A stretch of 64,000 nucleotides of DNA from Anoplolepis gracilipes (lineage: Eukaryota; Arthropoda; Insecta; Hymenoptera; Formicidae), in the NCBI RefSeq assembly GCF_047496725.1, contig NC_132983.1, positions 10,329,001 to 10,393,000 of the forward strand, given 5' to 3'. Below, piece after piece: positions 33,309 to 43,937 of the stretch. The position numbers and the translations under genes are program-made. Position 1 is the stretch's first letter; every line of letters starts with the position of its first letter. The notes under the pieces were generated by a model that was not told the origin of the DNA, searched no databases, and worked only from the letters and a program-made list of their open reading frames with translations.

Positions 33309-33411
33309 TAAGTGAAATTTAACAAATTAATGAGAAGATTACGCGAAGCTAATTTAAAATTACAACCCGACAAATGTAAATTTTTGCGACGAGAAGTAGC
33401 TTACCTCGGTA
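33309..33411 (+). other. ~100 bp inverted RT fragment inside pol
   Basis: The plus strand reads FNKLMRRLREANLKLQP then DKCKFLRREVAYLG, the RT segment that should directly precede GHIIGSDG on the minus strand. It is thus flipped relative to both flanks, protease on one side and RT thumb on the other, and the rest of RT is missing. A double break with inversion and deletion explains it. Confidence 0.8.
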
Positions 33412-33693
33412 AGTATTTTTAAGTAGTAATTGTTTTGTTTTAAAATCAACAATTACATTTCTATTTTTTAAAAACGGATTACCAAGAATACCGTGTTGCG
33501 AGAAAAGTATGTCGTTGGAAACTATGTGAAATTCAGTTTGTTTTCGTAGTACTGATATGTAAATTGCACCTAAAGTATTAATGGGTTCGGATGCTATTCC
33601 TTGCAATGATTGAATATTTCTTTTATCCGGAAAAATATTAGAATTGACGTATTGTTCCTTAATTAAATTTAAATCAGAACCGGAATCTATCAT
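33412..33693 (-). pseudogene. ERV aspartic protease
   Basis: MIDSGSDLNLI carries the catalytic D-S-G of a retropepsin, followed by hydrophobic strands and GILGNPFL (flap and GxDxL-like region). It ends VIVDFKTKQLLL before the inverted RT fragment. Upstream sequence (gag) is replaced by the Penelope-like element at 33719. It would mature the Gag-Pol polyprotein. Confidence 0.75.
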
Positions 33694-33718
33694 AAAGGTG
33701 CATGTGTCCTTTTTCTTT

Positions 33719-34115
33719 AATTAACCATTATTAGGTGTAAGTTTTAATTAAAAATTACATAATTTTTGAAAAAATATGTTAACCAATTTCATTTTTATTC
33801 CTTTTCTTATCTATATCTTCATTTCTATCAACTTTACAAAGAAAATGCACACGACCTAAATTGAAGGAAATTTTGTTACCTTTTATTCCTTTTCTTATCT
33901 ATATCTTCATTTCTATCAACTTTACAAAGAAAATGCACAGGACCTAAATTGAAGGTAACAAAATTTCCTTCAATTTAGGTCGTGTGCATTTTCTTTGTAA
34001 AGTTGATAGAAATGAAGATATAGATAAGAAAAGGAATAAAAATGAAATTGGTTAACATATTTTTTCAAAAATTATGTAATTTTTAATTATAACTTACACC
34101 TAATAATGGTTAATT
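33719..34115. repeat. 163 bp inverted repeat at the head of the Penelope-like element
   Basis: 33719-33882 and 33953-34115 are near-perfect reverse complements. Between them, 33883-33952 directly repeats part of the left arm (ttccttttcttatctatatc). Such head-to-head terminal repeats are typical of Penelope-like elements and could cruciform in DNA or hairpin in RNA. Confidence 0.85.
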
Positions 34116-37100
34116 ATTAATTCGTATTATTTATTATTCATTCCGATTCTACATGACTCTTACCTGCTCTTTATTACCAATTATATTATTCTTATTTTAT
34201 ATCTAAGAGAGCACTGACTTTAATTATTTATTTATCTGTACGCAGGCTGAAAATGCGTGTTAATAATTGTTCGTTCTTCGCTTATATTAAATATAGTTTT
34301 AATGATAGAACTGTAAAACTACTTAAGTCATGAATTAGTCTTCGACGACTCATCATGATACATAAAATTAGGATAAAATCCTTTAAGAATTGTATAACTC
34401 ACAATGTATTCCCACCACATATTGAAAAGTTATTATCGAAATTCAAATGTAACCTAAATAACATTAGATCATGACATCACTTTAATAGGGCAAAAAACAC
34501 ATTTTTTAAAAGAATATTAAACATCGAACTAAGAGATTCGTACTCTTTCCTAAGACGATCTATTGATAGAATATTTCTTATCTCAATGGAAATATATGAG
34601 GCCTTACCAATGGTTATATGTAATAATTTCTTTAACATGCAGAGTCGACCATTATTTTCATATTTAAAAAAACAAAAAAAGAGATTTGACGAAAAGTTTA
34701 GGTTTATGTTGACAAAACAACGAAAAAATGACAATATTGAGCCTATACATTATTATTGTTTTCAAAACCACAACGTCACCAATGTTTACCAAAGAACTCG
34801 AACTGATTATAGCCTAATTTTACATAATAATCTCTACAACAAAAGACAGACAAACAAGACCATGACAGTTCACATTGAATCCACTAATTATAAAAACTTA
34901 CAACCTAGTTTAAATAAGATCAAAGATAAATGGTTTATGAATCTCTCAGGAACACCTATTCCCCATGATATTCAATGTTTTTTACAACTAGGATCAAATT
35001 TCAGTCTTCCTTTTACCAACAAAACGTCATTAACGATTGAATTTATAAAAAATGTTGAGAATAGCATAAATAAACTTCCTGTAGATGAGAGAATACAAAT
35101 GAGAAATTTCTCCAGAGACATCATAAAAACTATCTCATCTTATTCTTATCCTAAGAGTGATTCTGATGATTGGTTAAATAATTCATATTCCTCCACAATA
35201 CAATTCCTAAATAACAATAAAAATGTAATTCTTACAAGAGCTGATAAGGGAAATGTGACAGTGGCCCTCGATAAAAACGAATATGTTACTAAAATAGAAA
35301 ATTTATTTGCGGATGAATCAACATATAGTATCGTTAAGAAAGATCCAATAAAGAAATTAATTTCAAATCTTAGAGACTTATTAGTCAGATGGAAGAATAG
35401 CGGACACATCTCAACAGCCACGTATAAATCGTTATTATTCACTGATGGCACATTACCACGTGCTTACGGTTTACCTAAAATCCATAAACCGAATAGACTA
35501 ATAGTATCTTCCATAAATAGCCCACTACACTCTTTAGCCATTTATTTACATAAGATCATGGTTAATAATTTCTTGACCCCTCCTAGTTATGTGAAGAATA
35601 GCTTTGATATTGTTAATAAGCTGAATACACCCACTTAGATGAGAATATGAAATTTATTAATTCGTTGGGTTGGTATCATAAACCTACCTTTTCAGGGAGA
35701 TATCTTAACTATTTCTCACATCACCCTCTCCACCAGAAACGGGGCACAATCATCGGGTTAGTAGACAGAGCAATTTTCCTCTCAAATCCAAAATATCACA
35801 GTAAAAATTTATACATGATTATTAGAGTTCTTTTAGATAATAATTACCCATTAAAACTGATTTTTAATGTTATTCGGTCGCGTTTAAAATATATCATTCA
35901 CAACAAAACCCTCACAAATGATACACCAAAGGACGTGAAACCGGTTTATTTCACGATACCTTATATACAAGGTTTAACTGAAAAATTTAACAGTATAACG
36001 AAAAATTCAAGAATGAAACTTGCTCACCATAGTCTTAACAAAATGAAGAAATTAATTAGAGCTCACAAAGATAATATTCCAACAGAATTAAAAACTAACG
36101 TCATATATAAAATTAAGTGTAGCCATTGTGATGCCTCATATGTTGGTCAAACTTCCCGTAAGTTAAAAACTAGAATTACAGAGCATAAAAGACATATACA
36201 TCATAATACTAACACAACTTTGGTAATCACTAACCAGAGAAGAGAATTTGACCATGATTTAGATTGGGATAACGTTAGAATCCTTGAGGCTCCTTTTTAT
36301 ACCAAGAGGCTTATCTCTGAAATACTATTTATCAAAAGACAGAAGAACGGACTGAATCTGCAAATTGATACTGAAAATTTACCAAGTGTCTATCATGATA
36401 TCATTAATACCCTTCCAAAAATATAGTGGTGGGAATAACACTATATAAACAGATAATTTATATCATTATTTGACACTATCCGAGCGACCTTCACAGCACA
36501 AGGAGTTGAGTCAACAAAGTACTATCCACCGACACAAAATATTGTTAAAAGAGTGAGTGATCGTTCAACAGTTAGTGAATGGTGATTAATATATACAGTT
36601 TTTCACTTATTTTTAGTCTAAAACTTCATCAATTTTGCAGATTGCAACGAACATTGTTTTTCCACTAACAATATTACCAGGTCAGTGACTTCAATCTAAT
36701 GTTGACTCCGCTCTCTGATAAACACTAATACATATCATCGGAGATGTTTTTATGCGAGTCAGTCGAAGGCGTAGTTATAAGTTTATGTATAGATTATTGA
36801 TGATTTTATGTAAAAAATTTTTATTATTATAATTAAAATATCGCGCTGAAGAAGACTCAGATTTGAGCTCGCAACGTCCGCATTAAAATTAATTAGATGT
36901 ATTCTTATTTATAACTTTAAGTTTTAATTATGTTAAAAGTTGTAGCATTTTATTTCATGCAACTATACGTATTTGGTTAACATATTTTTTCAAAAATTAT
37001 GTAATTTTTAATTATAACTTACACCTAACAATGGTTAATTATTAATTCGTATTATTTATTATTCATTCCGATTCTACATGACTCTTACCTGCTCTTTATT

Positions 37101-37127
37101 GCCGATTATATTATTCTTATTTTATAT
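34050..37127 (+). mobile_element. Penelope-like element with terminal repeats
   Basis: Direct repeats 34050-34202 and 36975-37127 (ggttaacatattttttc ... attttatat) flank a plus-strand RT/GIY-YIG coding region, and the left repeat also has the inverted partner described above. It interrupts ERV copy 2 just upstream of protease. Right-hand ERV sequence is not recognisable beyond 37127, so no target duplication could be read. Confidence 0.8.
34475..36426 (+). pseudogene. Penelope RT-GIY-YIG polyprotein, RT core deleted
   Basis: Frame open from 34475 (no ATG until 34586) with the N-terminal RT motif AYGLPKIHKPNRLIVSS. It stops at 35636. A second frame (35647-36426) resumes past the RT active site (TFSGRYLNYFSHHPL) and ends with a GIY-YIG nuclease: VIYKIKCSHC, ASYVGQTSRKLKTRITEH. 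The catalytic YxDD block is missing, a deletion of a few hundred bases. The GIY-YIG domain, which nicks target DNA, looks complete. Confidence 0.85.
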
Positions 37128-38269
37128 GAACTAATAAAAATAAGTTAAAACTAATTTTTAAAAAATTGTTACGCATACGTTTTTGCGCTATAACTGTAAT
37201 TATTAATAAAAATATATATTGGCCTTTATCTTTAAACACCTATAACTCATAAACGATTTATCGTAGAAGGGTCTGCCACGGCTCATTTTAAAGATAATTT
37301 AATTATCTTTAATTAATGTATATGTTATTATAGCCTACAGATAAACCGGAAGTGAGCTATTTTGCAAAATACCTTTCAAAATTCAAATTTTGCAACTTTC
37401 TTGCGTTTATCTCATACACTCATTACCAAAATGAATTTAAATATACATGTAAAGTTTCAAAATTTTATTCCCTATTACTTTTATAATACATGCTATATGC
37501 GTACGATCAGTATTTTCTGAGTTATAATCGACTTTTTCACACGAAAATTGTAGTTTTAGCCACTAACAGCGCACTTAAAAAATTTTTAAATATTCGTATC
37601 TCCGCAAATATCGATCGCACAGGAATAAAAAAACGCAATTTATTTGCAATTTAGTGCTCTACAACTTTCATTTAAATGATTTTGCGATCCAAATGGCCAT
37701 TTTCGAAATATTAACGAAAAATGCACGACGCGCAAGCGCGTTTTCGTCGCGTCGCAAAATGACCCAAATTTAAAAAAATTCTATCTCGACTTCTATTGGT
37801 CGTACGGAGTTCTATAAGAAACCAAATTGTGCGGAATTTTATTAGCTACAATTTTGATATTCATGTTTTTGCTCGTAAACTTGATACTTTTCGAATTATT
37901 TACGAAAAACCGGTTTTTTGGACCTTTTTATCACCACTGTGAGTTTTCCGTAGCTTCCACGCATGGGGACTTTTGATATGTCAAAAAGCATTCTAAAACA
38001 GACCTCTCCACAAAATTGCAGCATTTGTTCAATTATTTTTTCCAAATCGTGAAATATCGAGCAATTTTACTGGGCTATAAAAGGAATAATCTGTTTATCG
38101 AGAAATTCTTTATGTCTCGCTATATCATCTTCAGTTAGTTCTTCTTTATTTTGTGAATAACTAACAATGATGCAATCGTCATCTTGTTCCGCATTTGTCA
38201 GAACAGTAACAGTAGTATTAGTTGCTTCCATTGGTAAAATATTGGATTCGCAACATTGACTTTCTTCGA
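37128..38269. other. AT-rich non-coding DNA
   Basis: No supportable gene. A block near 37720-37760 (cgcgcaagcgcg, cgtcgcgtcgcaaaatg) and repeated attttgcaa words look like the non-coding flank of a DNA transposon, possibly the one carrying the YqaJ fragment. Confidence 0.4.
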
Positions 38270-38833
38270 TAATATTTTCGTCTATATTATATTGTCGACG
38301 ATTTTTTTGACCAGTAAATTTTGGGCTGCTTCTTGAGCTTCTATTATATATTTAGGATTTCTAATAGGCATATGTCTATTATGTCAATTATCCAAGATTT
38401 CGGGCAGCATGCAATCATAATAGAAACGTGTTAAAAAGGGCAGCATTTGAGTATTCCAAAATACATTGTCCCTATTAACACTTACTATTTTTAAGCTCCT
38501 TGGCGTTCACACAGTGAAAATACAATATTCTCGCTGCGTTACACTTAACTGGCCTTGAACTTGATAGAAAAATCGATGTTTTGGATTCATCTTATCTAGA
38601 TTTTTCTTATCAAAAACGCTTTTTAATTGAGGCAGCGTCTTTATAGCCTCTTCCGCTGTTAAATATTCAGCTGATAGAGGACATTTTATTTCTACCAGGC
38701 CATCTTTATCTATGAGCCCATCAGGAGAAGCACCCAAGCATGGATTTTTAACATCAATGAATAATCCGCAAGTTTTAATCTTCTTTTTCTTATTTTTTGT
38801 CCAATTTTTTTTGCAATTTTTTTCCTCTCGCAA
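38270..38833 (-). pseudogene. YqaJ / lambda-exonuclease-like nuclease fragment
   Basis: SPDGLID and LVEIKCPLS provide the D and E-x-K of a PD-(D/E)xK nuclease of the YqaJ type. YQVQGQL follows with the conserved glutamine. The frame stops at 38507, and a shifted frame continues with WNTQMLPFL, YYDCMLPEI and MPIRNP, the usual C-terminus. The N-terminus beyond the lysine-rich region (38833) is lost. Such proteins occur in insect mobile elements and large viruses; which one is unclear here. Confidence 0.65.
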
Positions 38834-38902
38834 CTATATTTCATAGCCGCGGTATCGATAGAGGGAGGGAACAAAATGTTCTTTACAATTGCAGCGCAAA
38901 AT

Positions 38903-39482
38903 GTCACATGCAAATCGCATCTGGCATAAAATGCAACCAGCTCACGAATAAATCGCCTCTGGGATTATTTTTTAACCAGTACGCACATGCAAACCGCATC
39001 TGGCATAAAATGCAACCAGCTCACGAATAAATCGCCTCTGGGATCATTTTCTAACCAGTGCGCACATGCAAACCGCATTTAGTACGAAATATTACAACCA
39101 GCTCACGAATAAATCGCCTCTGGGATAATTTTTTAACCAGTGCGTTTTGCAAACCGCATCTGGCATAAAATATTGCAACCAGATTACGACTAAATCGCCT
39201 CTAAGATAATTTTTTAACCAGTGCGCACATGCAAACCGCATCTGGCATAAAATGCAGCTAGCTCACGAATAAATCGCCTCTGGGATTATTTTTTAACCAA
39301 TGCGCACATGCAAACCGCATTTAGTACGAAATATTACAACCAGCTCACGAATAAATCGCCTCTGGGATAATTTTTTAACCAGTGCGTTTTGCAAACCGCA
39401 TCTGGCATAAAATATTGCAACCAGATTACGACTAAATTGCCTCTGGGATTATTTTTTAACTAATGCGCACATGCAAACCACA
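38903..39482. repeat. ~78 bp tandem repeat, about 7 copies
   Basis: Units contain acatgcaaaccgcatctgg, cagctcacgaataaatcgcc and tctgggattattttttaacc. Two variant types alternate (gcataaaatgcaacc and agtacgaaatattacaacc), giving a hint of higher-order structure. It borders the YqaJ fragment. Confidence 0.9.
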
Positions 39483-39882
39483 TTTTAATAATAGACTTTA
39501 TATACTACTTATATGTTTTATTTAGGAATTGTTTTAAAGATATAATTTGGAAAAAAATGTAAAACAATTTTCATAATACTAATGTTTTAATGGACTTTAT
39601 GGAAGTCAAATTATGAAATATTATCGTTTTCAAATGATACAAGTCATCACTCAAAAAGTGTGATTAATGACGTTAAAAATCCGTCTTGTGTTAATAGAAA
39701 TATTTGGATTTTTAGATCAATGGACAATTTCAAGAACATTATAACATTATTTTATTATTTTGATAATTTAATTATTAGAGAATAAAGTATGTGCTTTATA
39801 AAAGTGAAAGTGTCAAATGGGACATTGTAACTTTCTCTATATATATTATATTATTTAAATAATATTATATATTATTATATTT

Positions 39883-39933
<51 letters not shown>

Positions 39934-39935
39934 TA
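39483..39935. other. AT-rich DNA ending in (TA)n
   Basis: No gene seen. A TA run at 39893-39929 leads directly into the foldback element. Confidence 0.5.
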
Positions 39936-39937
39936 TA

Positions 39938-40401
39938 CAGGGTGTCCCATAATTCGCGAACCACCCGTTACGTGCAGGTAGAGTAGATTAAACTAAGTAA
40001 AAAAATTATCTACCATTTTGCAATTTTCGCAATAGTTAATGAGATATTAATTATAAGAGATTAGTCAATCGGCGCTCGGCAAGAACGCGCGGTACGAAGA
40101 AGCCTCTCACTGTTACTTGATACTAGGCGCGCCGATATGTGTGTGTGACTATGTGTGTGACTCTTCATGTTATCAATGCAGAGCATTCCTCCCACCACTT
40201 CGTCGGCGTGCCTAGTATCAAGTAACAATGGGAGGCTCCTTTGTGCCGCGCGCTCCTGCCGAGCGCCGATTGGCTGATTTCTTATAATTAATATCTCATT
40301 AACTATTGCGAAAATTGCAAAATGGTAGATAATTTTTTTACTCAGTTTAACCTACTCTTACCTGCACGTAACAGGTGGTTCGCGAATTATGGGACACCCT
40401 G
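39938..40401. mobile_element. 464 bp foldback MITE
   Basis: Starts cagggtgtcccataattcgc and ends with its reverse complement. The arms stay paired for about 200 bases each with scattered mismatches, around a centre of tgtgtgtgactat repeats. Flanking TA on both sides (39936-37 and 40402-03) is the duplication typical of mariner-type MITEs. No ORF. Confidence 0.9.
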
Positions 40402-40403
40402 TA

Positions 40404-41400
40404 TATGTATATATTATTTATATATAACTTATGAATCAAAATTCATATTTGATAAAAAATATAAATTTATTGGAAAATAAGATCGCTCTTTGAGTAATGA
40501 AATCTTTCATTCGAAAACGATATGCCATAACATATTTGGATAACAATATAATATAATAAATAACATATGATATAACAACATTAAAACATTTCCTTTTATA
40601 TAAATGAAAATATTAACCTTTTCATCCAGCCTTCCTTGAAGAAAACTCTACGTTGACAGAGAGACAAATATTTCCAATCGTGCTGTTGACCCATAAATAA
40701 CTAACACTACACAAATAACTTCACTACACTAAACGATATTAGAGCGTGCATCAGTAATGCCAAATTAGATGCATGGCTCACTTTCCGTATGACGTACACA
40801 CAAGCGCGAGTCGTGTATATGTGGCAACGCGCACGTGCCAAGCTCACATGTAAACGGCTCGCGCTTGTGTGTGTGTCATACGGGTCCGGTTCGGTATCAC
40901 CGGCGTGCATGTATATTACTCTACGCATGAAACAGACAAGGATAGTACTATTGTCCTTCCTTGTCACAGAAAAAGATTAGAGCTCTGACTATCGCGACAC
41001 CAGTCAATCTGCTGGTGCACTAATCTACTGCTCTTTTTTATCCATTTATCCTCGATTTTCATATGATAATATACACGAAAGTGTTTTAAAACGAAATTAT
41101 TTTTACTAGATCTCAAAATCATTTCTAAAAGTTTACATATATTCTTTCATGCATTTCCAAGCGGGAATCTATCTTATTTTGTACGTGCAAATTGCAAAAC
41201 TTTTACATTAAACAAATATATGTATGACTTGACGCTAGCAGTTGATAATTTAAAACTGTAATTTTTTTTTTCTTGTTTTTAACTGAAAATTGAACATAAC
41301 CTGGTTCGTTATTATATGTACTTTAATCATGGAGAAGCATTTTTAATTCTGTGTAACCAATTTAATAATTTCTTTTAAAAACTAAACAATCGTTTTGATC
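40404..41400. other. non-coding spacer before the R1 cluster
   Basis: AT-rich with no supportable gene apart from the hairpin at 40786-40882. Mirrored short frames across that hairpin (40707-40967 minus, 40789-40980 plus) arise from its symmetry. Confidence 0.4.
40786..40882. repeat. 97-base imperfect hairpin
   Basis: Arms 40786-40810 and 40858-40882 pair at 23 of 25 positions (cgtatgac ... caagcgcgag). Further pairing occurs inside (tatatgtg with cacatgta). The size and terminal loop resemble a microRNA precursor, but a small MITE core or foldback remnant is equally possible. Confidence 0.45.
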
Positions 41401-41450
41401 GGTAAGGTAGTACGGTGAGCAGCCGGGACTCCAAAGTCCCCGCAGAGGCG

Positions 41451-42278
41451 TCAGGATGGAAGTGTCCCCTGCACCCACCTCACGACAGGTGCCACCGCTG
41501 CCCTGGGGCTACGACGGGACTGCGTCTCTCTACAACGACGGGGGAGGTATCCATCCCCTCCGAAGACGAAGATGGCCCCTCCATCCAAAGAGGGACCAAT
41601 CTTTCCGGGGGAACTAACACCCCCCAAAGGAGGGCGGGAGTCCCGCGGAGAGGGAGTCTCTCTCTTCTTTCTCCTCTTTTGAGGAGGAGAAGGAAGAGGG
41701 GAGAGACAAACCTCCCCAAAGGGTGGCGCCTCCATCTCCATAGGAACGGGGCCACTCGGTGATGACCCCGTTTCTGACACGATGGTCGTGTTCTCTTTTA
41801 GAGGAAGAAGACGTGTGGGTCCATCCAGCCTTTCAGCAAGGATGAGCCCTATCTCCTCTCTGATCAGGCGCCACAACGCCTCCTTTACTTCCGTGAACGC
41901 TCCCACATCAGTGGGGGTGTCCACTGCTGTTGCCTCCGTTTGTGTAGAGGCATCTCTCGAGGGGGCCTCAGTGTCACTGTGTAATGAGGGATCCTTACAC
42001 AAGCGCCATCCACTAAAGCCTTTCCTTAGAAATTCTGTGAGGTATATGACCGCCTCCAGGATATCCTCGCCTGCCCTCACAAGACCAAGGGCACACTCGC
42101 GGGTCTCCTCGTCCGGGTCAAGCCCACAGAATTTCCTCCATCTCTTCCGGATCGTGGTTTCAAGATCCGCCCCTCTCAAATATCCCTTGAAGTATGTCCT
42201 CAAGGCCATATCAATGAGAACCATGGGGTTCCTCGTCTCATTGGCGATAACCCATGCCCCCGGGGGACTCGCCGTCAA
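41451..42278 (-). pseudogene. R1-clade ORF1 (Gag-like) N-terminal part
   Basis: Reads TASPPGAWVIANETRNP, then a charged helical region (TTIRKRWRKFCGLDPDEE) and proline/serine-rich linkers with KRRKKRE. There is no ATG at the left limit; a TAG precedes the frame (42285), so the 5' part is broken. The zinc-knuckle end is missing. ORF1 proteins of R1 elements bind their RNA. Confidence 0.5.
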
Positions 42279-43084
42279 TCCCTAGGTGGCCCTTCGCAGG
42301 ATGACGACAAAGGGAGGGCAGAGACGATACCCCCTTCCGCCGGTCCGTAGCATCCGAAACTACGAAGGTCTTCACAATTGGTGTGACTTTCATGGTGCTT
42401 CTTCTCTTTGGTGCGCTCTTAGCACCCCTCTGAATCGCCCAGGGGTCGTGAGTCCTAAGATTCGATGATCACACCGGGGTCACCTTCGGGGTGAACTCCC
42501 CTACCACGACAAGGTGGCGCACCGTCAGGGTGGTGCACCCTCCGAAGAGGGTCGATAGATGGCCCGTATGGTCCGGCCACGTACACGGTGGTGCGGGCCG
42601 TGCCGTTTGACCGGACCGGGCGATATCCCCTTGGGCTCCTAGCTCGCTCGGGCCACACCGCTTTTCGCATCCCCCAGGTGACACCCCTGGCGTTCTGTCT
42701 CCAGTGTACACCCTCGGAGGATAGCCGTTTCGCGTGCGTCTTTCGATTTTTATAGTGGGCGAGACGAGTTACCATTAGACGGACGCCTGTGTTGACAGAC
42801 CGGTCGCCACCTTCACGGGTCCCCACCTTGATAAGGCTCATCCACAGGGCCCTGCTTTTGCAGAAACCCCTCTCGGGGTTCCACTACTAACAGGTACCTG
42901 TTTCAGGTCCCCGATCCAGCAGGGCGCTTCCTCTTGGACGAGTTCCCAGGGAAGGAGTCGAGACAAACTGGCCCAAGGGTATTTTTGGCTCAGTGGGTTT
43001 TCTGTGCAACGACGCCCAAATCCGGTACGTGCCGATTGCCGCCGGTCAGGTCATACCATTTCCAGGATGTTATCGCATGCCGAT

Positions 43085-43370
43085 GAACATCCTGTCCCGA
43101 ACGCCTCCGAGTTTTTATACAGGGGGTAAGCGTACCCCTGTGCGAACCGTGTGTAGCATCGGGACCATTGTCCGTCAATCCACATCGGGCTTCCTAACCC
43201 GTGTCCCCGCCTCCGCGTTTTTTACAAGGGAGGAAGGCGGACCCCTGTGCGTACCGTGTATACCATCGGGATCGTAGTCCTTCAACCCACATTGGGCGTC
43301 TTGCCACCGGACCTTTCGACATTTCTTTATACAAGGGAAAAGGAACCCCTGTTGCGGTGTTGAGTGACTT
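43085..43370 (-). repeat. ~105 bp tandem repeats in the 5' UTR of Z
   Basis: Two full units and a partial third, each with ttttatacaggg or a variant, acccctgtgcg, accgtgt and catcggga. Reiterated leaders are common in R1-clade elements and may be promoter units. Confidence 0.65.
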
Positions 43371-43425
43371 TGGGACTTGAATTTAGCCGAAGATCCCTCT
43401 ATCACCCACCACCAGAACCACCGAA

Positions 43426-43890
43426 TCAGGGGGGAATGGACCTCTGATGCCTTGTCCTGTTGTCAAGCCAACAGGTCGAGGTCCCACTTAAACGATATAC
43501 GTCGGCGTACATTTGGGCTAGGAGCTCCGCGGGCGAAGTCCCCGCCAGGGCTACGGCGGCTGTATGGGAGACGGTCCTATACGCCCGGGCGGCCCGCAGG
43601 GCCACCTTGCGCTGGACCCTGCATAAAATCGGGAGAACTGAAAGGTTCTTCCGTATATCGGCCGCCCATACCGGGGCCCTATAAAGAGCCATGGCCAGGA
43701 CCGTCCACCCATACAGCTTCCTTACACGCCCGTCCGGACCACCGAGGTTGGGCAGCAGGCGACCCAATGAGGCCGCCGCTGCGTCAAGCCTCGGGGCCAG
43801 ACAGGTAAAATGGGCGATGAAGCGCCATTGTCCAGGATGAGGTCCAGCCACGCAGGAAATGACAGTGCAGGCCTCCCTTTGTGAAGGCAT
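43426..43890 (-). pseudogene. R1-clade ORF2 thumb region (element X, distal half)
   Basis: Encodes APRLDAAAASLGRLLPNLGG, LYGWTVLAMALYRAPVWAA and RVQRKVALRAARAYRTVSH, the segment after the RT palm. It picks up where 48956 leaves off, so element X appears split by about 5 kb of inserted DNA. It ends near AQMYADVYRL. The C-terminal cysteine motif is absent. Confidence 0.7.
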
Positions 43891-43900
43891 CGCGGGTCGG

Positions 43901-43937
43901 GGGGGAGGTCTGTGACTTTATGTCACAGACCTCCCCC
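43901..43937. repeat. perfect 16 bp hairpin
   Basis: gggggaggtctgtgac pairs exactly with gtcacagacctccccc around a five-base loop (tttat). It sits at a boundary between R1 fragments and may be a foldback scar. Confidence 0.85.

Larger units (their letters stand above)
21698..33718 (-). mobile_element. endogenous retrovirus, copy 2 (most complete)
   Basis: Minus-strand Ty3/gypsy-type provirus in the order protease, RT (largely deleted), RNase H, integrase, accessory genes z1-z4, env. gag and both of its own LTRs are missing. The 5' side is cut by the Penelope-like element at about 33719 and the 3' side by L2 at 21698. L-rc splits the integrase zinc domain at 26752-31823 with a TTCG duplication. 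All pol genes are damaged, so it cannot be autonomous. Confidence 0.85.
41401..43400 (-). mobile_element. R1-clade element Z: 5' UTR and ORF1 start
   Basis: GC-rich minus-strand segment. The 5' UTR has ~105 bp repeats (43085-43370) and the accttgtcgtggt-type word shared with element W (52780). ORF1 follows and is cut at 41401, where AT-rich flank begins. No ORF2 is attached. Confidence 0.55.

Noticed and set aside
38903..39482. Regular repeats that could suggest a CRISPR array
   Set aside because: Units are tandem with no unique spacers, the DNA is eukaryotic, and adjacent units vary like a minisatellite.
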